Origin: Streptomyces sp. NBC_00154
GTDB taxonomy: Bacteria > Actinomycetota > Actinomycetes > Streptomycetales > Streptomycetaceae
Direction: 5' to 3'
DNA: 64,000 nucleotides
Assembly: GCF_026342835.1 (NCBI RefSeq)
Contig: NZ_JAPEMI010000001.1
Coordinates: 2,672,501 to 2,736,500, forward strand
Part shown: in pieces, positions 27,130 to 36,839 of the stretch
Numbering within the stretch: the first letter of the stretch is position 1
Layout of the letters: each line of letters opens with the position of its first letter
Notes under the pieces: generated by a model
Seen by the model: only the letters and a program-made list of their open reading frames with translations
What the model was told of the DNA's origin: nothing
Database searches by the model: none
Made by a program: the position numbers and the translations under genes

Positions 27130-28536
27130 ATGCCGAACGGAGACAACTGGCAGGGCGATGTGCTGCGCGACCTGCGCGGCGGCGCCGGCCGGCAGAGCGA
27201 GCCGCAGCAGGGTCCGCCGCAGCAAGGAGCGGGGCAGCAGGGTGCGCAGGGCCCCGCCGGACAGGCGCAGGGCGGCCCCACGCCGAACGCCGCCCCCGGG
27301 CACGCGGCACCCCAACAGGTCGCCCCCGCATCGGAGTCCGGCTACGGGTACCCACCGTCGCAGGGCGCCCCCGCAGCACCCGTCGGATACGCCCAGCCCG
27401 CCCCCGCGCCGGACGCCGCATACGGGTACCCGCCCCAGCAGCAGGCCGGCCCCATACCCGACGCCCCGTACGGATACGCACCACAGCAGCAGGGTGCCCC
27501 CGCACCGGACCCCGCCTACGGCTACCCGCCCCAGCAGGCCGTCCCCGCGCAGCAGCAGCCCCGGGCCACGCCCGCGCACACCTCCGCCTACACCCCCACG
27601 ACCCGCCCCCACCACACCCCCGACTCCCGACCCGTGGTGGACAAGAGCCTGGTCACCGCAGGGCGCAAGCCCCGGCACGGGCAGTCGTTCGCCTCGCGTG
27701 CCACGCGCGCCCTGCGCCGTACCGTCTCCTCGTCGGCCGCGAAGGAGGTCGCCGAGATCACCCGGATCGCCGAGGTACTCCAGCAGCCTGTGACGACCGG
27801 CAGGCAGATCTCCGTCACCTCCATCCGGGGCGGCGCCGGCAAGACGACCGTCGCGGCCCTGCTCGGCACCACGTACGCGCACTACCGGCAGGACCCGGTC
27901 CTCGTCGTCGAGGCCGATCCGGCGCTCGGCTCCCTGCCGCTGCGGCTCGGCGCGGAGACGCTGCGCTGGACCATCGGCGACTTCGCGGACATCGTCGAAC
28001 CGCAGATGTCGCTGCTCGACATCACCGGCTACCTCGTCCAACTGCCGGGCAACGCCTGGCTGCTGCCCGGCAGCCAGGGGCAGATCGGCGCGATGCTGGG
28101 CAGCAAGGCGTACGAGGGCGTCATGGTCTCGCTGCGCCGCTACTTCGGTGTCACGGTCGTGGACTGCGAGACGCTGCCCGCCGAGGTCGCCCGGGTCGCG
28201 CTCTCCGCCTCCCAGGCCCGCGTCCTGACCGCCCCCGCCACGCTGGAGGGCGTCACCAGTACGTACTCGGTGCTCCAGTGGATGCAGGGGCTGCCGCAGC
28301 ATGTCATCGCCGGCACGGTCGTCGTGCTCACCGAACTGGTGCCGCACCCGGGACTCGACCTGGCCGAGGCCGCAGAGAAGCTCAGGTCCACCGGGGCGAG
28401 CGTCCAGGTCCTGCCGTACGACCGGCACCTCGCGGCCGGCGGCCTGATCCGTACCGAGCTGCTCGCCCACTCGACCCGGGAGGCCGCCACCCGCCTCGCC
28501 GCGGACGTCTTCCAGCTCTCCCAGAAGCGCCACTGA
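27130..28536 (+). CDS. EspI-like MinD/ParA-family ATPase of the T7SS
   Basis: The 468-residue protein has a long Pro/Gln/Gly-rich N-terminal half with tandem units of the type PDAxYGYxPQQQxGxxP (about residues 65-140). A C-terminal MinD/ParA-like ATPase domain follows, with the deviant Walker A SIRGGAGKTTVAALL (about 235), VLVVEADPALGSLPLRLG and TVVDCETLP. This layout matches EspI/ESX secretion-associated ATPases encoded next to eccC in mycobacteria and Streptomyces. It may gate or regulate secretion in response to nucleotide state; in mycobacteria EspI is a negative regulator under low ATP. It lies 54 bp after eccD. Confidence 0.85.
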   Translation: MPNGDNWQGDVLRDLRGGAGRQSEPQQGPPQQGAGQQGAQGPAGQAQGGPTPNAAPGHAAPQQVAPASESGYGYPPSQGAPAAPVGYAQPAPAPDAAYGYPPQQQAGPIPDAPYGYAPQQQGAPAPDPAYGYPPQQAVPAQQQPRATPAHTSAYTPTTRPHHTPDSRPVVDKSLVTAGRKPRHGQSFASRATRALRRTVSSSAAKEVAEITRIAEVLQQPVTTGRQISVTSIRGGAGKTTVAALLGTTYAHYRQDPVLVVEADPALGSLPLRLGAETLRWTIGDFADIVEPQMSLLDITGYLVQLPGNAWLLPGSQGQIGAMLGSKAYEGVMVSLRRYFGVTVVDCETLPAEVARVALSASQARVLTAPATLEGVTSTYSVLQWMQGLPQHVIAGTVVVLTELVPHPGLDLAEAAEKLRSTGASVQVLPYDRHLAAGGLIRTELLAHSTREAATRLAADVFQLSQKRH

Positions 28537-28573
28537 CCCAGATGCCGAGCCCGACCGTGAGTGACGGACGCCG

Positions 28574-31500
28574 ATGAGTACCCGACTGATCCACCGCCCG
28601 GCAAGGACCACCCGGCCCGCGCCCCCCTCCGAGGCACGCACCATCGAGGCGCCGCCCAACCTCCCCGAGGGGAAGTCGGGCAACATCGCGATGTCGCTGC
28701 TGCCCGTCGCCGGTGTCATGTCGTCCGTCGTGATGATGACCGTCGTACGCAACAGTCAGTTCGCCGGGCTCGGCGCAATCATCCTCGTCGTCACCGTCAT
28801 CGGCTCCGTCGCGCTCGTCTTCTCCCAGCGCGGCAAGGCCCAGCGCACCCGCCGCACCCAGCGCGAGGCCTATCTCGCCTATCTGGAGGACCTGCGCGAG
28901 GAACTCTCCGGTGAGGAACGCGAACGACGCGAACGCACCGAGATCCTCACACCGCCGCCGGACGCCCTGTACGACATAGTGCGCGACCCGGCCCGGCTGT
29001 GGGAGCGCCGCCGCCTCGACGGCGACTTCCTGCGGGTCCGCGTCGGCACCGGCGAAATGCCCGTACGCGATCTGAAGGTCGCCCAGCAGGGCTCCTCGGT
29101 CCTCTCCCCGCCCGACCGCTTCATGCTCAACGAGGCGTCGGCGCTGATGTCCCGGTTCCGCACCGGCACCGAACTCCCGCTCACCGTCCCGCTCGACCGC
29201 GTCGGCAACGTCAGCGTGATCGGGCCCCGCGAGGACTGCCTGCGCGTCGCCCGCGCCCTGCTCGTCCAGACCGCCGCCACCCACGCCCCCGACGACGTGG
29301 CGATGGCCCTCGCCGTACCCGGCGACCGGCTCGCCGACTGGGAGTGGGCCAAGTGGATGCCGCATCTGCTCGACCCCGAGCAGCTCGACGGCCCTGTCGC
29401 CGCCCGCCGTATCGCCCCGTCCGCACCCCAGCTCGCCCGGCAGATCGGAGCGGAGCTGCGCCGTCGCGCCTCGTACGCGGCCGAGGTGCGCCGCGGCCTG
29501 TCCGGCAAGGACGCCCTGTCCATGACGTCCCGTCTGCTCGTCGTCGCCGACGGGCACGGCGAGGATGCCGTGGACCTGCCCTGCCCCGACGACGCGGTGG
29601 GCCTGCGCGAGATGAGCGTCACGATGCTGCACCTGCTCGAGCAGCGGGTACAGGAGCCCGGACACGTCGGCGTACGCATCACCGTCGACGGCGACCAGGT
29701 CGTCATCGAGGACCTGCGCGAACAGGAACCGATCAGCGCCCACGGCACCGTGGACGAGGTCAGCATCCCGTTCGCCGAGGGCCTGGCCCGGATGCTGGCA
29801 CCGCTGCGGCTCGCCGCCGAGTCACTCGTCGACGCCCCGCTGTCCGGACCCGTCGACTTCGCCAACCTGCTCGGCATCGACGACGTCGCGCAGCTCGACC
29901 TCGCACGCCTGTGGGCGCCGCGCGGCGAACGCTCCTTCCTGCGCGTGCCGATCGGTGTCAGCGACGCCCGCGAGCCGGTGCTCCTCGACCTCAAGGAGTC
30001 CTCCGAGCTCGGCATGGGCCCGCACGGCCTGTGCGTCGGCGCCACCGGTTCCGGAAAGTCGGAGCTGCTGCGCACCCTCGTCCTCGCCCTGGTCGCCACC
30101 CACCCGCCGGAGGACCTCGCGCTCGTCCTCGTCGACTACAAGGGCGGTGCGACGTTCGCACCGTTCGCCGACCTGCCGCACGTCGCCGGTGTCATCACCA
30201 ACCTGGAGAACCAGGCCGGTCTCGTCGAGCGCGTCCACGCCTCGCTCGCCGGTGAGGTCAAGCGCCGCCAGCAGGTCCTCAAGGACGCGGGCAACGTCGC
30301 CGACATCGGTGACTACGCCGCCCTGCGGTCCGACAGCCGACCCGACCTGGACCCGTTGCCGCACCTGTTCGTCGTCATCGACGAGTTCGGTGAACTCCTC
30401 ACCGCCAAGCCGGACTTCATCGACCTGTTCCTGTCCATCGGACGCATCGGCCGCTCCATCGGTGTGCATCTGCTGCTGTCCAGCCAGCGCATCGAGGGCG
30501 GCAAGCTCAAGGGCCTGGACACCTACCTCTCGTACCGGCTCGGCCTGCGCACCTTCTCCGCCGACGAGTCCCGCACGGTCCTGGACACCACGGACGCCTT
30601 CCACCTGCCGCCACTGCCCGGCTTCGGCTACCTCAAGGTCGACACCAGCCACTACGAGCGTTTCAAGGCGAGCTACGTCTCCGGTGCCTACCGCGGCCCC
30701 GTACAGCGCGCGGAAGAGGTGGAGACCGGGCCGCTCGCCCTCGAGTACGAGGCGTTCAACACCCTCGCGAAGAAGGAGAGTTCCGGCGAGCAGGAGCCGA
30801 CCGTACGGCGTCGCGAGACCGGGCCGACCGAGATGGGCGTCATCGTCGGACAGCTGGAGAACGCCGCCGGTCCCGTACGCCGCATCTGGCTGCCGCCGCT
30901 GCCCGACGCCATCGCCCTGGACAAGGTCGCCGGCCCGCTCGACGTCGGCCCGCGCGGCATGCAGCTGGCCAAGCGGAGCGGACCACTCCGAGTTCCGCTC
31001 GGTCTGCTCGACGACCCCACCAAACAGTGGCAGGGCCAGTGGTACCTGGACCTCACGGTCGCGGGCGGCCACGCCGCCGTCATCGGCGGCCCGCAGTCCG
31101 GCAAGACCACCCTGCTGCGCACACTCGCCCTGTCGATCGCACTGACCCACACCCCGCAGGAAGTCGGCGTCTACGGCCTCGACCTCGTCGGCGGAGGGCT
31201 CCAGGCACTGGCGGACCTGCCGCACGTCGGCGGCGTCGCAGGCCGCGCCGACCGCGAACGCGCCGGACGCACCGTCGAAGAAGTACGCAACGCACTCGCC
31301 GCCCGCGAGGAACTCTTCCGCGAACACGGCATCGACTCCGTCGAGCAGCTGCGCACCCTGCACGCGGCAGGCCGGCTGCCCCAGCTGGCCTCCGCCGAGA
31401 TCGTGCTCATCATCGACGGCTTCGGCGCACTCCGCGACGACTTCGAGGAGCTCGACGACGCCGTCGTCGACATCCTCAAGCGCGGCGGCGGCTACGGCAT

Positions 31501-32548
31501 CCATGTCGTCGCAGGCATGCTCCGCTGGAACGACGTCCGCATCGCCACCCAGTCGAACTTCGGCACCCGAGTCGAGCTGCGCCTCAACGACCCCAGCGAG
31601 TCCAGCATCGACCGCAAGCTCGCCCAGACCCTGTCGCCCGACGAGCCCGGCCGCATCCTCACCGACAGCAAACTCTTCGCACAGGTCGCGCTCCCCCGTA
31701 CGGACGGGCTCCCCGACACGTCCGACCTCGGCGCCGTCCTGGAACGGACGACCCGCACCGTCCGCGCCACCTGGAGCGGTGACGTCGCCCAGCCCGTACG
31801 GGTCCTGCCGCACATCCTGGAACCTCATCTGCTGCCCGGCCCGGTCGCCGAGCCCAAGCGGGTACCGATCGGCCTGGACCAAACAGCCCTCGCACCCGTC
31901 CTGCTCGACCTGTTCCACCACGACCAGCACCTGCTGATCATGGGCGACAGCGAGTGCGGCAAGACGAACCTGCTCAAGACCGTCGCCGGCGGACTCATCG
32001 AGCGCTACAGCGAGGACGAGCTGGTCTTCGCCGTCATGGACCCGCGGCGCGGACTGCGCGGCGCGATCCCCGAGGAGTTCCGCGGCGGCTACGCGTACAA
32101 CGCCAAGATGTGCGCCGGCCTCGCCGCCGGCATCGCCACCGAGCTGGAGAAACGGCTGCCCGACGACAGCGCGGACACCGAGGACCTGGAGCCCGGCAGC
32201 TGGGGCAGCGGTCCACGGATCGTGGTCCTCGTCGACGACTACGACGTACTGACCACCGCAGGGCTCGCCCCGCTCGCCCCCTTCCTGCCGTACATCCCCT
32301 CCGCGGTCGACATCGGGCTCCACTTCGTCCTGACCCGCCGCGTCGCGGGCGCCTCGCGCGGCATGTACGAACCGCTGATGCAGGGCCTGCGGGAGTCCGG
32401 CGCCTCCGCGATCCTCATGGCGGGCGACCGCAGCGAAGGCCAGCTGTTCCCCGGGGTGTACGCCACCCAGCAGCCGGCCGGCCGCGGCGTGCTCATCCGC
32501 AGAGGCCAGTCGAACCGCCTGATCCAGACCGTGTACACCGCCGGGTGA
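28574..32548 (+). CDS. eccC: Type VII secretion ATPase EccC (FtsK/SpoIIIE family)
   Basis: This 1324-residue protein is a full-length fused EccCa-EccCb. Two membrane helices lie near residues 35-80 (SLLPVAGVMSSVVMM, GAIILVVTVIGSVALVF). Three FtsK/SpoIIIE ATPase modules follow, with Walker A motifs GATGSGKSE (about residue 489), GGPQSGKTT (838) and GDSECGKTN (1124) and Walker B segments LVLVDYKGG, VLIIDGFGA and VVLVDDYDV. EccC is the motor that recognises substrate export signals (YxxxD/E) and drives secretion. It is the strongest evidence that the small helical proteins and toxins upstream belong to a T7SS. Confidence 0.95.
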   Translation: MSTRLIHRPARTTRPAPPSEARTIEAPPNLPEGKSGNIAMSLLPVAGVMSSVVMMTVVRNSQFAGLGAIILVVTVIGSVALVFSQRGKAQRTRRTQREAYLAYLEDLREELSGEERERRERTEILTPPPDALYDIVRDPARLWERRRLDGDFLRVRVGTGEMPVRDLKVAQQGSSVLSPPDRFMLNEASALMSRFRTGTELPLTVPLDRVGNVSVIGPREDCLRVARALLVQTAATHAPDDVAMALAVPGDRLADWEWAKWMPHLLDPEQLDGPVAARRIAPSAPQLARQIGAELRRRASYAAEVRRGLSGKDALSMTSRLLVVADGHGEDAVDLPCPDDAVGLREMSVTMLHLLEQRVQEPGHVGVRITVDGDQVVIEDLREQEPISAHGTVDEVSIPFAEGLARMLAPLRLAAESLVDAPLSGPVDFANLLGIDDVAQLDLARLWAPRGERSFLRVPIGVSDAREPVLLDLKESSELGMGPHGLCVGATGSGKSELLRTLVLALVATHPPEDLALVLVDYKGGATFAPFADLPHVAGVITNLENQAGLVERVHASLAGEVKRRQQVLKDAGNVADIGDYAALRSDSRPDLDPLPHLFVVIDEFGELLTAKPDFIDLFLSIGRIGRSIGVHLLLSSQRIEGGKLKGLDTYLSYRLGLRTFSADESRTVLDTTDAFHLPPLPGFGYLKVDTSHYERFKASYVSGAYRGPVQRAEEVETGPLALEYEAFNTLAKKESSGEQEPTVRRRETGPTEMGVIVGQLENAAGPVRRIWLPPLPDAIALDKVAGPLDVGPRGMQLAKRSGPLRVPLGLLDDPTKQWQGQWYLDLTVAGGHAAVIGGPQSGKTTLLRTLALSIALTHTPQEVGVYGLDLVGGGLQALADLPHVGGVAGRADRERAGRTVEEVRNALAAREELFREHGIDSVEQLRTLHAAGRLPQLASAEIVLIIDGFGALRDDFEELDDAVVDILKRGGGYGIHVVAGMLRWNDVRIATQSNFGTRVELRLNDPSESSIDRKLAQTLSPDEPGRILTDSKLFAQVALPRTDGLPDTSDLGAVLERTTRTVRATWSGDVAQPVRVLPHILEPHLLPGPVAEPKRVPIGLDQTALAPVLLDLFHHDQHLLIMGDSECGKTNLLKTVAGGLIERYSEDELVFAVMDPRRGLRGAIPEEFRGGYAYNAKMCAGLAAGIATELEKRLPDDSADTEDLEPGSWGSGPRIVVLVDDYDVLTTAGLAPLAPFLPYIPSAVDIGLHFVLTRRVAGASRGMYEPLMQGLRESGASAILMAGDRSEGQLFPGVYATQQPAGRGVLIRRGQSNRLIQTVYTAG

Positions 32549-32636
32549 CGCCCCCGGGAACCGTCCCGCGCACGGCGCCCACCGGCGGAACCGCACCGAC
32601 ATCCACACCCCGCACCACGAAGGACCGGACGACCAC

Positions 32637-34055
32637 ATGACCAAGGACGTCATCGCCCTCACCCGGAGAATGCCCGACCCGCTGACCGTGCTCGCCGGTC
32701 TGCTCTCCGGAGGCCCCGACAAGCTGGTGGAGACCGTGGGCGAGGACGCCGTCGTACGGCTCTGCGACGAACAAGGCCGCCCCCTCGTCTCCGTCGAGGC
32801 ACCGCTGCTCGTACAGGTCGCCGGCGAGGCCGAGCGGCTGCTCGGGGCGACCGCACCCGCCGTCCCGTTCTGGTGGACCGAAGCGCGCGCCACCACCGGC
32901 GTCGAGGAGGCCGAGCGGCTCGCGGGCACCTTCGCGGCCCGCCTCATCGCCCTGGCCGGGGGCTCCGCCTGGCCACCGGAGGCCGCGCGCTCCGTCGCCG
33001 TGGTGAAGACCGACGGCGTCAGCGTCGCACCCACGCCCGCCGCGGCCCAGCCCGCGATCGACGCGCTCACCGACAAGGTGGCCGTCGTCATCCAGGACCG
33101 GCCGGTGGTCGCCATGACCGCATGGCTCTCCGACGCGTTCCGGGCCACCGCCGACGCCGAGCTCGGCCTCCAGATCGTCACCTCCCCGGGCACCACGCTC
33201 TCCCCTGCCGTACGCAACAGCCTGACCGGCTGGCCGTCGCGCTGGGTCGTGCAGGACGAGCGGGACGGCTACTACGACGGCCTGTCCGGCGCCGTGCTGA
33301 GCTGGCAGAACGGCATGTTCGCAACGGTCGAGGCGATCGACGCCACGCCCGACGACCCACGCACCCCGGTGGCCGCCTCCTTCAAGGAGTTCGCCGACAC
33401 CGGCGAGCGCCAGCTCGCCATCTCGTTCCGCACCGTCCACCCCGCCGACGACCGGCTGGTGCTCGGCGGCGCCCTGGAATCGGTATGGCGCGAGCTCACC
33501 GGCAACCCCCCGGCAGGCTGGGGCACCGCCGAGCCCGCCAACCTGCCCTGGTCACTGCGCCAGCTCACCGATGTCGCCCACGACAGGTCGCCCGCGCCGA
33601 CCTGGGTCGTGGTGGTCGGCGGCCCCGACCGGCCCGGCCTCGCCACGGTCCGTATCAGCCGCACGACGGGGGGCGTGGAGGAGGACGTCACCCTGGCGTT
33701 CGGCTACGGGGCCGGCGAGGAGCCACCGGTGGACGCCCTGCCCCGGGTGGCAGAAGTCCTCGCCACCCGCCACCACCTGCAGTCGATGCTGATCCAGCTC
33801 CGCAAGGCCCGCCGCGACCTGGCGGTACCGCCCCGCTTCGAAGGTCCCGGCGTACCGGTGGCGTTCGTGCTCGGCGCGGAGGAGGTCCGCGAGATGCCCG
33901 GCGACCGCGCCCGGCGCACCCCGCTGTCCGAGCCCCCGGTCCAGCTCGGCCCGAAGACCCGCCCCGCGCTGTACTACCCGCTGCCCGGCGACCCTTCGGA
34001 TCTGTCCGGCTGGCAGGACTTCGAACGCCTGATGCGGCACCTGAAGGGCGCCTGA
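32637..34055 (+). CDS. DUF6177 family protein of the T7SS locus
   Basis: The 472-residue protein starts MTKDVIALTRRMPDPLTVLA and is soluble with mixed alpha/beta composition. It resembles the DUF6177 family found in Streptomyces T7SS loci; the function is unknown. Its position as the last gene of the eccD-espI-eccC run, 88 bp after eccC, and the terminator 8 bp after its stop suggest that it is the terminal gene of the operon. It may be a cytosolic chaperone or specificity factor comparable to EspG, but the sequence gives no direct evidence. Confidence 0.75.
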   Translation: MTKDVIALTRRMPDPLTVLAGLLSGGPDKLVETVGEDAVVRLCDEQGRPLVSVEAPLLVQVAGEAERLLGATAPAVPFWWTEARATTGVEEAERLAGTFAARLIALAGGSAWPPEAARSVAVVKTDGVSVAPTPAAAQPAIDALTDKVAVVIQDRPVVAMTAWLSDAFRATADAELGLQIVTSPGTTLSPAVRNSLTGWPSRWVVQDERDGYYDGLSGAVLSWQNGMFATVEAIDATPDDPRTPVAASFKEFADTGERQLAISFRTVHPADDRLVLGGALESVWRELTGNPPAGWGTAEPANLPWSLRQLTDVAHDRSPAPTWVVVVGGPDRPGLATVRISRTTGGVEEDVTLAFGYGAGEEPPVDALPRVAEVLATRHHLQSMLIQLRKARRDLAVPPRFEGPGVPVAFVLGAEEVREMPGDRARRTPLSEPPVQLGPKTRPALYYPLPGDPSDLSGWQDFERLMRHLKGA

Positions 34056-34063
34056 CCGGTCTC

Positions 34064-34086
34064 CCCCAGGGCAACCCGCCCTGGGG
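34064..34086 (+). terminator. Terminator of the T7SS operon
   Basis: CCCCAGGGC and GCCCTGGGG form a 9-bp perfect stem around AACCC, beginning 8 bp after the DUF6177 stop. There is no T-run, as is usual in Streptomyces. Confidence 0.65.
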
Positions 34087-34238
34087 CAGCCCACGCACGG
34101 CGACCACCCCACCGTTCTTTCCCCGCGATCCTTATCGACGGGGGCGCGACGCCCTCGCTTCATCGCTCTGCTGACGGATGTTCATCACCGGTGTCCAACA
34201 TGGCCCTTCACTGTTTCCAGTTGTGGAGGTACCCACAC

Positions 34239-35582
34239 ATGACTCGACCGGCCCGCCGCCGGATCGCCGTCGCAGCAGTCTCGGCACTTGCCGTTTCCCT
34301 GCTGCTGCCGGCCGCGGCTGACGCCACCACCCAGTCGGGACCCGAGCGGGGTGTCTCCGGCAAGGTCATCCGCACGTCCACCCTTCCGGACATCCCGCTC
34401 GCCACCTTCTCCAACGCCCTGCTGCACCACTCGGTGGCCGACGACCACGGCGTCGACCTGGGCGGCATCGGCAGCGACCTCTTCCCGGCCGGGCGGCCCG
34501 GCGAGTTCTGGACCGTCACCGACCGCGGCCCCAACGGCCAGATCAAGATCGACGGTGTCAACCGGCGGACCTTCCCGGTCCCCGGCTTCGACCCCGCGAT
34601 CGTCAAGGTCAAGGTCGAGGGCTCCGGGCTCGAGATCCTCAAGGCGCTCCCGATCAGAACGCGCAGCGGCGCACCCGTGACCGGCCTGCCCAACCAGAGC
34701 AGCCGTGACGAGATCCCGTACACCTACGACGCCTCCACCCCGCTGGGGTTCAACCCCGCCGGGCTGGACACCGAAGGCATCGTGCGATCTCACGACGGCA
34801 CGTTCTGGCTGGTCGACGAGTACGGCCCGTCGCTCGTCCATGTCTCCGCGACCGGCCGGGTGCTCACCCGGTACGTCCCCAAGGGCCTGGCTCTGAAGGG
34901 CGCCGACTACCCGGTGGTCGAGGGTCTTCCGTCGGTGTTCCTCACCCGCAAGGGCAACCGGGGCTTCGAGGGCCTCGCCCAGCTTCCCGGCGGGGACCTG
35001 GTCATCGCCCTGCAGAGCCCGCTGCTCAACCCCTCCAAGCAGGTCGGCGAGGCGTCGGGGACCACGCGTCTGCTGCGCTTCTCGCCCCACCGGGGCAAAG
35101 TCACGGCCGAGTACGCCTACGCCTTCGACCCGGTCGGCACGGTGGACCCGGGCGAGGACGACCCGACCGAGCTGAAGGTCTCCTCGGTGGTCGCGATCGG
35201 CCCGGACACCCTGCTGGTGCAGGAGCGCACGGACCGGGCCGCCCGTCTCCACCGCGTGGTGCTGCGGCGCGAGAACAACATCCTGGGCACCGCCTGGGAC
35301 TCGACCGCCACGACCCCGTCGCTGGAGGCGCTGCCGAACCCGGCGGCCGCGGGGGTGCCGGTGCTGTCGAAGAAGCTCGTCGTCGACCTCAACACGGTGC
35401 CCGGCGCGCCGAAGAAGATCGAGGGCGTCGCCGTCGTCGACTCGCGGACGATCGCGGTCATCAACGACAACGACTTCGGCATGACCGACGGTGCCGGGGC
35501 ATTCGGTCCCGACGGCCGCCTCGTCGACAGCGGTGTGGAGACCACGCTGGTCCAGATCCGTCTGGACGCGCGGCTGCGCTGA
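34239..35582 (+). CDS. Secreted phytase-like esterase domain protein
   Basis: The 447-residue protein has a signal peptide (TRPARRRIAVAAVSALAVSLLLPAAADA) and the esterase-like activity of phytase domain: GIGSDLFPAGRPGEFWTVTD near the start, DTEGIVRSHDGTFWLVDEYGPSLVHV in the middle, and a late KKIEGVAVVDSRTIAVINDNDF. It is an extracellular beta-propeller-like enzyme likely to hydrolyse phosphate or other esters. The ATG at 34239 has GGAGG nine bases upstream; an earlier start at 34191 would put sequence in front of the signal. A strong terminator follows at 35611. Confidence 0.88.
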   Translation: MTRPARRRIAVAAVSALAVSLLLPAAADATTQSGPERGVSGKVIRTSTLPDIPLATFSNALLHHSVADDHGVDLGGIGSDLFPAGRPGEFWTVTDRGPNGQIKIDGVNRRTFPVPGFDPAIVKVKVEGSGLEILKALPIRTRSGAPVTGLPNQSSRDEIPYTYDASTPLGFNPAGLDTEGIVRSHDGTFWLVDEYGPSLVHVSATGRVLTRYVPKGLALKGADYPVVEGLPSVFLTRKGNRGFEGLAQLPGGDLVIALQSPLLNPSKQVGEASGTTRLLRFSPHRGKVTAEYAYAFDPVGTVDPGEDDPTELKVSSVVAIGPDTLLVQERTDRAARLHRVVLRRENNILGTAWDSTATTPSLEALPNPAAAGVPVLSKKLVVDLNTVPGAPKKIEGVAVVDSRTIAVINDNDFGMTDGAGAFGPDGRLVDSGVETTLVQIRLDARLR

Positions 35583-35610
35583 TTCCCCGGCCGCCGACGG
35601 CGGCCACGAG

Positions 35611-35644
35611 CGGTCCCGGCCTGCCCGTGTGCGGGCCGGGACCG
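35611..35644 (+). terminator. Terminator after the phytase-like gene
   Basis: CGGTCCCGGCC (35611-35621) and GGCCGGGACCG (35634-35644) make an 11-bp perfect stem, 29 bp after the stop codon. Confidence 0.65.
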
Positions 35645-35768
35645 TCCCGGCGTCGCCACTGCCGGGCTTCACAAGTGGCCCACATTCAGCCCCACTTGGC
35701 GTCAGACGTTCATGCGGAACGCATCCGCCGGTCAGCCGGTGATCATCATCGGCCGGGATCGTCCCCCC

Positions 35769-36638
35769 ATGACGATCACCTCCCGCACCGCCGGGATCCG
35801 CCCGTCCGCCGTCGTGGCGATCGCCCTGGCCGCGTCCGCGTCCCTCTTCGTCGGCACGACGCCCGCGCAGGCCACGTCCAACGCGGTTCCGACCTACGAA
35901 GTGAAGATCAACCTCACCACCGCCGCACTGGACGCGTCGCACGCTCCGCTCGCGGCCGTGAAGTCCGCCTTCGGGATCACGGGCTCCGCCAAGGCCCGTT
36001 CGTACACCTACTACGACACCGGCGCCCAGGCCCTGGACGCCCAGGGCTGGAGCGTCCGGCTCCGGCACAAGAGCGGCTCGTCGTTCGAGGAGAGCTACAA
36101 GAAGCGGTTCACCGTCACCGACGGCGACATCGACGGCGCCCTCACGACGGCCAACGCCGCCGGATTCGACAGCAGCGACACCAACTACGACGCCGAGGTC
36201 GACTGGGGCTACGCCAAGCAGACCCTCAGCTTCAGCAACGAGAAGTCCCACAGCGCCTCCGGGTACTCCGGCACGGCCATGCCGAGCAGCAGCACCGGTC
36301 TGAGCTGGCTGGTGAACGAAATCCCGGGCAAGCTCCAGGACTGGAACGCCGACAACTGGGGCAAGACGACCCTCCAGGCCTCCCGGTCTCACGGTCCGGT
36401 GACCTCGCAGGTCTGGGAAGGCGCATGGGAGGCGTCCGACGACGCCGGCATCGAGGTTCTCCCGGTCGTGGGTGCGAGCGGTTCGGGCACCGAGTACGTC
36501 GTCGAACTGTCCTTCAAGACGGACAACTACGACGACGCGGCGAAGCTGCACACCGACGCCATCAACGTCGCGGAGTCCCACGGCTGGCTGTACCACGGCG
36601 ACATCCTCAAGACCGGGCTGATCCTCGACCGCTACTAG
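35769..36638 (+). CDS. Secreted CYTH-like protein
   Basis: The 289-residue protein has a signal peptide (TAGIRPSAVVAIALAASASLFVGTTPAQA). The mature part reads like a CYTH domain: YEVKINL at the start, then SYTYYDTGAQALDAQGWSVR with LRHKSG, then ESYKKRF. In CYTH enzymes (class IV adenylate cyclase, thiamine triphosphatase, inorganic triphosphatase) these positions hold the ExExK strand and the Y-F-D-T...LRLR segment that bind triphosphates. The first motif is incomplete (E-V-K), and secretion is unusual for the family, so catalytic activity is uncertain. The ATG at 35769 is chosen over 35712 because it directly precedes the signal peptide. Confidence 0.65.
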   Translation: MTITSRTAGIRPSAVVAIALAASASLFVGTTPAQATSNAVPTYEVKINLTTAALDASHAPLAAVKSAFGITGSAKARSYTYYDTGAQALDAQGWSVRLRHKSGSSFEESYKKRFTVTDGDIDGALTTANAAGFDSSDTNYDAEVDWGYAKQTLSFSNEKSHSASGYSGTAMPSSSTGLSWLVNEIPGKLQDWNADNWGKTTLQASRSHGPVTSQVWEGAWEASDDAGIEVLPVVGASGSGTEYVVELSFKTDNYDDAAKLHTDAINVAESHGWLYHGDILKTGLILDRY

Positions 36639-36798
36639 CAGTGCCCGGTCGGGCCGGTATCGGGGTCGACGCGTCGCGGCGGCAGGTGGGGCAGGCCCCG
36701 GCGCGGTCCGCGAGTCTGTAACGCGCGGGCCACCTGGCAAGGGCTCGAGCCGGCGCCGCGCCCTTCGGGGCCTGGGCCGGTCGCTGCAGGGTGCAGAA

Positions 36799-36839
36799 GG
36801 CCTCCCGCGACGAAGACGCAGGTCGCCGTCGCGGGGGCC
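36799..36839. terminator. Hairpin, probable terminator
   Basis: GGCCTCCCGCGACG (36799-36812) pairs with CGTCGCGGGGGCC (36827-36839), giving a long GC-rich stem with one unpaired base and a 14-base loop. It lies 160 bp after the CYTH-like gene. It may end that transcript or a read-through transcript from the tRNA side. Confidence 0.45.

Noticed and set aside
24976..28752. 1258-residue minus-strand frame across eccD and the EspI-like gene
   Set aside because: It is antisense to two recognised genes and its translation is low-complexity Gly/Arg/Glu; long open shadow frames are common at this GC content.
29822..33217. 1131-residue minus-strand frame inside eccC and DUF6177
   Set aside because: Antisense to a complete three-domain FtsK-like ATPase; no motif of its own.
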